This document shows, one piece after another, positions 19,252-23,440 of a stretch of 23,440 nt of DNA. The stretch is from Haplomitrium mnioides. Its lineage: Eukaryota > Marchantiophyta > Haplomitriopsida > Calobryales. Where the stretch lies: assembly GCA_049999725.1 (NCBI GenBank), contig JBNGIS010034217.1, positions 32,870-56,309 on the forward strand, given 5' to 3'. The notes beneath the pieces were generated by a model, which saw only the letters and a program-made list of their open reading frames with translations, did not search any database and was not told where the DNA came from. A program made the translations under genes and the position numbers. Numbering within the stretch: the stretch's first letter is position 1; every line of letters begins with the position of its first letter.

Positions 19252-19807
19252 CAGATGTCGTGATCAATTGCACAGAAGACTTCCAAAACGACATTCTCGA
19301 TGATGACGAATTGCTATGATGAATGAATGATAACAAAAGACCAAAATTCTGAAGTTGTAACTGCCACAAAAGATGATACCATGTCAAAAATGTCATCTTT
19401 TGAAAAGGGTTCAGAGTCATCATGCTTACATTCCTTAAAGTTGCAACGGTGAGGAATATCAACAATAGCCAAAGTGAAACACTAGGTTTTATAAGGCTCT
19501 TCAATTGTCGAGCATTGGCCTCCTCATGGACTTGATAAAACACCACGTTGAGACCATCTATGAAGGACATTAAATCTTTTTCCTCATCTCTCACAACTCC
19601 TTCAGTTGTGAGAGATGCAGCACCGCTTTGTTGGTGTGTTTTCCACTCTCTAGTCCTTTGGCAGTGGAGAAGAAAAGCAAGAGGATATGAGACTAAGATG
19701 GGAAGCTAGTCTTGATCTTCAGGGGCTTCTTCGACCCATGATTTTTTTTGACCTTTCGTAGCTATTGTCAATTTTTTTACTAACTGCCATTTAAAAGTTT
19801 TGTCCCA
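19252..19807 (-). other. Exon 3, linker and methyltransferase motif IV
   Basis: It begins WDKTFKWQLVKKLTIATKG and contains DGLNVVFYQVHEEANARQL before motif IV (DIPHR, 19460-19446). TAG stops lie at 19708-19706 and 19316-19314. The frame changes once, near 19475-19484. The exon ends in the middle of a Trp codon (ATC TG|GTAAGT). The second copy aligns along the whole exon. Confidence 0.72.
19585..19617. repeat. 14-bp perfect inverted repeat inside exon 3
   Basis: CATCTCTCACAACT and its exact reverse complement flank a five-base loop (ccttc). On the minus strand it lies in coding sequence (SLTTEGVVRDE). The second copy lacks this symmetry. Confidence 0.8.
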
Positions 19808-20295
19808 TTGCACAAAAAAAACAGGAAAACATTGTGGAGAGATTAAAAACATTTTAAAGTAGAGAACGACACTGACTTCTATGCACGCATGGACATCGAA
19901 GTCCATGTACGCATGGACTACACGGTCCAAGCATGCAGAAACAACAAAGTCTATACGTACATGGACATCAAAGTCTAAGCGTGCAAGGACTGCAAAGTCC
20001 ATGCACGAATGGACTTCAATGTCCATGCGTGTATGGACTTTGTTGTCCTAGCTCGTAAGGACTGCGAAGTCCATGCACACATGGACTGCAAAGTCCTTAC
20101 ATATAGGGACTTTGAAGTTCTTGCTTACAAGGACATTGAAACCCATATGTACGGATATAAAAGTCCATGCAAGAAATTGACTTCGAAGTCCATGCGCGCA
20201 TGGACGCTAAACTTTTTGTTTTAAACAAAGGAAAAGTTACAAAAAATTCAATGCAAATACAAAGAAATGAATGTGGTGTGAAAGGAAGAACTTAC
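19808..20295 (-). other. Intron 2, containing a 24-bp palindromic minisatellite, with a broken 3' splice site
   Basis: A strong 5' site (GTAAGT) opens the intron. The expected 3' site follows cctgttttttttgtgca but has AA in place of AG at 19809-19808. The other copy has an intact AG at the same codon, so this is a G-to-A loss. The intron is phase 0. The array at 19875-20215 fills about 340 of its 488 bases. Confidence 0.65.
19875..20215. repeat. 24-bp palindromic minisatellite (gtccatgcgcgcatggac family)
   Basis: About fourteen units of 24 bases, each an 18-base near-palindrome gtccatgcnngcatggac plus a six-base spacer such as ttcgaa, which is itself palindromic. A perfect 18-base core lies at 20188-20205. 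Other cores differ mainly at CG steps (atgcacgcat, atgtacgcat, atgcacacat). The array lies in intron 2 of the methyltransferase gene. Because 24 is a multiple of three and the unit is self-complementary, both strands give open frames with the same octapeptide pattern (MDFEVHAR-like). Confidence 0.92.
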
Positions 20296-21771
20296 CAAAA
20301 GCTTCTCGAAGCTTGAATAAAATGAGGCCATCTTGGACTCTTCAGTGTGAAGAGGGTACTCCTCTCTTGCCTCCTCCCATGTGCTACAGTACACTTCAGA
20401 ACAAAATCTTTTCACCATTACTGCCAAAACTTTGTGTCTTTCCGCCTCCCGAGACATCTCGTCCATTGAAAGCTCTCCAGCTTTCACTTGCTTCAAAATA
20501 GAAACCTTCACTTCATTAAGAAGACCCTGAAGGGACCTCCAAGGTGTCCACTTCATGTCCTCCATTCTCAACGACCCCTTGGCCTTAGATTTCTGGCCCT
20601 TCACTGTATTTTTCTCCCACATTGAAAATATGCTCTGTTGTAAATCCCAAAGCTCGCCACTTTGGAACACTAGTTGGAACTAGTTGTCTTGAGAGGTGAC
20701 TATCTTCTCAAGAGTAGACTTGGGTTTGATCTCCAAGGTCTTCTGGACTAGCTCTCTTTTTAATTTTTAGGATGAAACCATACCACTCTCCACAAGTCTC
20801 TAATGCCAATACTTGACCTTTTGAATAGAGGTCATTTCAAGCATGTACTTTTGGTTATAATTGTCATTGGTAGCAAAAATACGGGCCTCTATTGGTGTGA
20901 GGCCCATGTAGACATAACAATTGCAGAGCGACAGAGCATGGTTCTTTGCTCCATATTTCATGATAAGTAGTTGCCTTGCGGCAGCACTGTGATTGCCTCC
21001 CGCAATCTTGTAATAATATTTGTCAGGGTTCTTGATGTCGAACTCTAACTTGTCTTTCAGACCACACTTCGGGTCAACCACCATGATAAAGAAACTATGC
21101 GTGTACTTGTTCATGAGCATTCTTTATGCCAGAAGCTCAACAAAATCCTCATTCAATCTTCAAATCTGGAATGGACCCTAGTTGTCCATTCCAAGCTTGG
21201 GCAGATTTAAAATTTTCAACCATATTGTTACTGTCTCTTCACGGACTTTGTAGTGCTGGATTGCAGACTCCCTTATCTTATTCTTGTCTTCTTCAGACAC
21301 TATCTGAGGATCCACTTGTTCCCTTTCTTGAAAAGTACATAGCCCCTTGTGGGATTGCCTTTTTGATCGAGATGTAGAAGCTTGAACTGGCCCCGGCTCC
21401 ACCTCCGAGTCTTGCTCTAAGTTGCTTGGTGATGAAGACAAGGAGGCAGAAGAAGTAGACTTTGCTTCAGATTCCGAAGGGGCTGGCTCCTCCTCAATAA
21501 CGGGTGTTGGTGCAGACTTTTTCTTTTTTGCTGTCGGGTTCTTCTTCTTTGGAGCCTCAACAAGCTCATGCTCCTTTTTCTTCTTTTGGGAAGAAGTCCC
21601 TATAGCGTGAACAGAGAATGTTGTCGTGGTCGGATGCGGCACCAGTAATTGAATATTGATACCCTGCTTGGGCTTTAGAATCTTGATTTGTATGGTGAGT
21701 TTGATGAAGTCTCGCTCGACACGCTTCACATCTTTGTACCCATCCACAAAATCGGCCAAATATTGAGTGAA
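20296..21771 (-). other. Exon 2, with ParB-like domain and six in-frame stops
   Basis: The exon is 1476 bases, exactly 492 codons in one frame with no indel breaking it. It carries the linker (GTSSQKKKKEHELVEAPKKK at about 21600) and the ParB-like domain (21175-20800). A charged helical region follows, with EVKVSILKQVKAGELSMDEM and TWEEAREEYPLHTEESKMA. Stops lie at 21180-21178 (TAG), 21162-21160 (TGA), 21126-21124 (TAA), 20802-20800 (TAG), 20769-20767 (TAA) and 20682-20680 (TAG). The exon ends CTTTTG|GTAAGT. Confidence 0.72.
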
Positions 21772-22316
21772 CTAAAAATAAAGACAAAAAAAAATTTGGC
21801 ATAAGTAAAAATGTTAGGCTAACATTTACAGCGCGCAGGAACTTTAATAACATACTGAGCAAGCAGTGAACAAGGGAGTCCATGCGCGCATGGACGATGG
21901 GAGTCCATGCACGCATGGACAAAGGGAGTCCATGCAAGCATGGAGACCCAAGGTCCATGCGCGCATGGACCTTGAGTCTCTCTACGCGCCTGGAGACCCA
22001 AGGTCCATGCGCATGGACTCCCACGTCCTTCTTCGACATGGGAGTCCAAGTTTGCCTAGACTCCAAAGTCCATGTGTACATGGACAAAGGAAGTCCCTGC
22101 AAGCCTAGAGACCAGGGGTCTATGTGCGGATGAACTCCCACGTCCAGGCACGCGTGAAGATTGAAGTCCATGCACGCATGGACTTGAGAGTCCATGCGCG
22201 TATGGACGTGAGAGTCCATGCGCGCAGGGACCTCAGGTTTCTATGCTTGCATGGACTCACTACGAGTTACAACTTAGTAAAGAAAGAAACAAAAGAAAAA
22301 GGATTTCAGAATTCAC
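21772..22316 (-). other. Intron 1, containing a palindromic minisatellite
   Basis: The 5' splice site is AAG|GTGAAT and the 3' site is a T-rich run ending ctttatttttag|TTCACT. The intron is phase 0 and joins two open frames without loss. About 390 of its 545 bases are the palindrome array at 21866-22260. Confidence 0.7.
21866..22260. repeat. Palindromic minisatellite in intron 1 (~24-bp units)
   Basis: Same core family as at 19875-20215, with spacers such as gatggga, aaaggga and ttgaga. A perfect 18-base core lies at 21878-21895 and a perfect 24-base palindrome centred on the same core at 21950-21973. The middle of the array is less regular (ctctacgcgcctggagac, cttcttcgacatggga). Open frames on both strands come from the repeat and should not be read as genes. 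Confidence 0.92.
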
Positions 22317-22475
22317 CTTGCCATCTTCCCTTGAGGCTTGAAGATGCACAACAAAAATGTCTCTCTCCTTGTAGTCCGAAAAATCAAATTGTTTGCGATT
22401 TGTACAATACAACGTAATTGAGTCTTGGGCTTGCACAAGCAGCCCGATGTTGGCTTTCTTTCCCTCCCGAATCAT
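22317..22475 (-). other. Exon 1 of the ParB-methyltransferase gene
   Basis: The ATG at 22475-22473 is the first ATG on this strand after the TATA box and is in frame with exon 2. It starts MIREGKKANIGLLVQAQDSI and ends with REDGK before GTGAAT. The frame stays open upstream to about 22637 without any ATG, with the similar phrase FNLGLLVQITM just before the start, so a non-ATG start or an upstream exon ending at ttacttag (about 22613) cannot be ruled out. Confidence 0.6.
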
Positions 22476-22700
22476 TGTAATTTGGACTAATAGACCCAAA
22501 TTGAATTTTTCACCTTCACCTGCAAAAAGGTAAAGATGTTGATCCAAGTCTCTCAAGAATAGTAGTTTACGAGCAATTTCCACTCCAGTCTTGCAAGCTT
22601 TAGGCAAAAAACTAAGTAAATAAAAAAACAACAACAATCAAAAAATGAAAACCAAAAACTGAACTTGCAATAATGGAAAGAAACTTTTCAGTGGCGCTCT

Positions 22701-22708
22701 TTTTATAG
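22701..22708 (-). promoter_or_regulatory. TATA box of the methyltransferase gene
   Basis: The minus strand reads agctataaaaagagcgcc, a good TATA box. A start site about 30 bases on (near 22675) would give a leader of roughly 200 bases to the ATG at 22475, with no earlier ATG. Confidence 0.55.
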
Positions 22709-22728
22709 CTAAATTTTAAGAAACGTCT

Positions 22729-22738
22729 TTTCCCGCCA
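22729..22738. promoter_or_regulatory. E2F-type site upstream of the TATA box
   Basis: TTTCCCGC on the plus strand (22729-22736) is an exact plant E2F consensus; the minus strand reads TTTTGGCGGGAAAA over the same bases. It lies about 20 bases upstream of the TATA box. E2F drives S-phase genes for replication and chromatin. The sequence is only eight bases, so a chance match is possible. Confidence 0.45.
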
Positions 22739-22739
22739 A

Positions 22740-23190
22740 AAATTGATTCGCAGAGCTCTTGACACGTAGGTTTACCTAGTGAAAAAAAAAAGTTAGTATA
22801 TAAAGCATTGCTTGTTTTCATCTTTCCAATTTCTTTTTTTCATTTTTCTCACAAAAAGTTCCAAATTTTGTCATTTTGCAAAAAAAACGACAAAAACCGC
22901 ATCTTTTGAGAGTGCTGTAAGAGGTCTATAATATTTGTCCAAATAGTTCCTTGAAGTAACTTAGTTTTTGTGAGCCTTTTCAATGGCTGGAGTTTTTTAA
23001 GACAAGAAGAGATTAGAATTTCAAGATTCATCTTCATAAAAGAGTGTTACTTTTGACATGCACTTTGAGATTTGTTCAAATAACAATTTGTGAGAGTGAA
23101 GCGATGGAGTACCAAAAGCGTCAAGTGTGATGGCGAGTATATTGGGGAAAAAAATGACTTCTATTGAATCACATGGCTCCGCCCAAAAAG
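22740..23190. other. No recognisable gene; promoter-distal region
   Basis: AT-rich sequence with several short A and T runs. A plus-strand tatataaag at 22797-22805 resembles a TATA box, but no gene follows on that strand. Short frames here have no known motif. Confidence 0.5.
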
Positions 23191-23194
23191 ATCG

Positions 23195-23400
23195 AGAAGG
23201 TGAACTCCATGTGCGTATAAGATCAAGGACTCAACCCTATGCGCGCATATGGTCAAGGAGTGAATCTAATGCGCACATAGGATTAACGACTCAACAACTT
23301 GCGCGCAAAGGATCAAAGAGGGAACTCAGTGCTTGCAGAGATCTAAAGAAACAATCTTCATCCAACAAAAGATCGTTGTTGCCCATCAAACGATCGAAGT
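23195..23400. repeat. ~30-bp minisatellite with palindromic TATGCGCGCATA core
   Basis: Six or so degenerate units, each with a core such as ctatgcgcgcata or ctaatgcgcacatag followed by ggatcaa(g/a)ga. A perfect 12-base palindrome lies at 23238-23249. The last units lose the core and keep only gatc-rich spacers (aaaagatcgttg, aaacgatcgaag). The array lies about 0.45 kb upstream of the methyltransferase promoter. Confidence 0.8.
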
Positions 23401-23440
23401 TGAATCTTTCTTGTGAGTATTCCAAAATATCTGAAAAAAA

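Larger units (their letters stand above)
18534..22475 (-). pseudogene. ParB-like / beta-class amino-DNA methyltransferase fusion gene (four exons, inactivated)
   Basis: Exons on the minus strand are 22475-22317, 21771-20296, 19807-19252 and 19152-18534, for a product of about 935 residues. Residues about 54-240 start FTQYLADFVDGYKDVKR and run into a Lys/Ser/Glu-rich linker. About 250-375 is ParB-like, with DKYYYKIAGGNHSAAARQL and LTPIEARIFATNDNYNQKYM; ParB proteins have GxHRxxA, and the Arg is Ser here. About 655-880 is a methyltransferase in beta-class order: LAIVDIPHR (motif IV, family DPPYG), WSFVIIHSS, IWDKRNIHH split by an intron, HEYWTVGYWTKE, HPRDDAPVNVYQKL (motif X region), and WILDLYSRSST with NCIAMEYD (motif I, family DPFxGSGT). 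Such enzymes put methyl groups on adenine N6 or cytosine N4. ParB-methylase fusions are known from bacteria and phages. Ten in-frame stops, one frame break and a lost 3' splice site make it a pseudogene. Function calls rest on motifs only. Confidence 0.75.

Noticed and set aside
19085-19594. 169-codon minus-strand frame read as a single membrane-like protein (LLLIFLTVATL)
   Set aside because: Its first third is genuine exon 3 coding sequence, but after the frame break it reads the wrong frame and then runs through intron 3. The hydrophobic look is an artefact.
18771-21180. An alternative genetic code reading TAA and TAG as Gln
   Set aside because: Nine of the ten stops would fit, but one is TGA, and the copia and Helitron pieces in the same window have TGA, TAA and TAG breaks together with frameshifts and lost catalytic residues. 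Ordinary decay in a plant genome explains all of them.
21819-22219. Long frames on both strands with MDSHVHARMD-like repeats
   Set aside because: They are translations of the palindromic minisatellite inside intron 1, not genes.
22612-22821. Minus-strand frame starting MKTSNALYTNFF as an upstream exon
   Set aside because: It spans the TATA box and the E2F-type site and has no splice signal that would join it in frame to exon 1.

Overview
The window looks like repeat-rich nuclear DNA of a land plant. It is AT-rich, has short GT-AG introns, a decayed Ty1/copia retrotransposon, a decayed Helitron, several minisatellite fields and no intact open reading frame of normal gene length. The lineage cannot be fixed from sequence alone; a seed-free plant such as a fern or lycophyte is only a guess. 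Every family call here rests on motifs read by eye, because no search could be run.

Layout. 1-1490: no recognisable gene. 1500-6520 (+): a copia-type LTR retrotransposon in pieces (gag zinc knuckle, protease, GAG-pre-integrase, integrase, reverse transcriptase, RNase H, polypurine tract, short putative 3' LTR). Its RT domain is split by about 0.9 kb of short repeats with GGAC/GTCC arms and a 10-N assembly gap. 6521-7390: AT-rich spacer. 7416-8635 (+): the 3' half of a DNA-methyltransferase pseudogene. 9560-12470 (+): Helitron Rep/helicase remnant. 12690-14845: a higher-order tandem repeat. 15460-16230: an unidentified decayed coiled-coil coding stretch. 18050-23400: the most interesting part.

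On the minus strand from about 22.7 to 18.5 kb lies a four-exon gene, now a pseudogene. Its product of roughly 930 residues would join a lysine/serine-rich linker, a ParB-like domain (GGNHSAAARQL, followed by LTPIEARIFATNDN) and a beta-class amino-DNA methyltransferase of bacterial type. The methyltransferase shows motif IV (DIPHR here, DISYG in the second copy), an IWDK block, HEYWTVGYWTKE, and motif I (DLYSRSST...NCIAMEYD). A TATA box and an E2F-type site lie upstream of the first ATG, and a poly(A) signal follows the stop. The truncated copy at 7.4-8.6 kb keeps the same intron and shares three lesions with this gene, so both come from an already altered ancestor by DNA-level copying. All ten in-frame stops in the longer copy are one C-to-T change away from a Gln or Arg codon, which suggests decay by cytosine deamination.

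Four minisatellites with nearly perfect palindromic cores (ATGCGCGCAT, often GTCCATGCGCGCATGGAC) lie upstream of this gene, in its introns 1 and 2, and just past its stop; none lies near the second copy. ParB proteins bind palindromic parS sites, so palindrome arrays in and around a ParB-domain gene deserve a closer look, though any functional link is inference.
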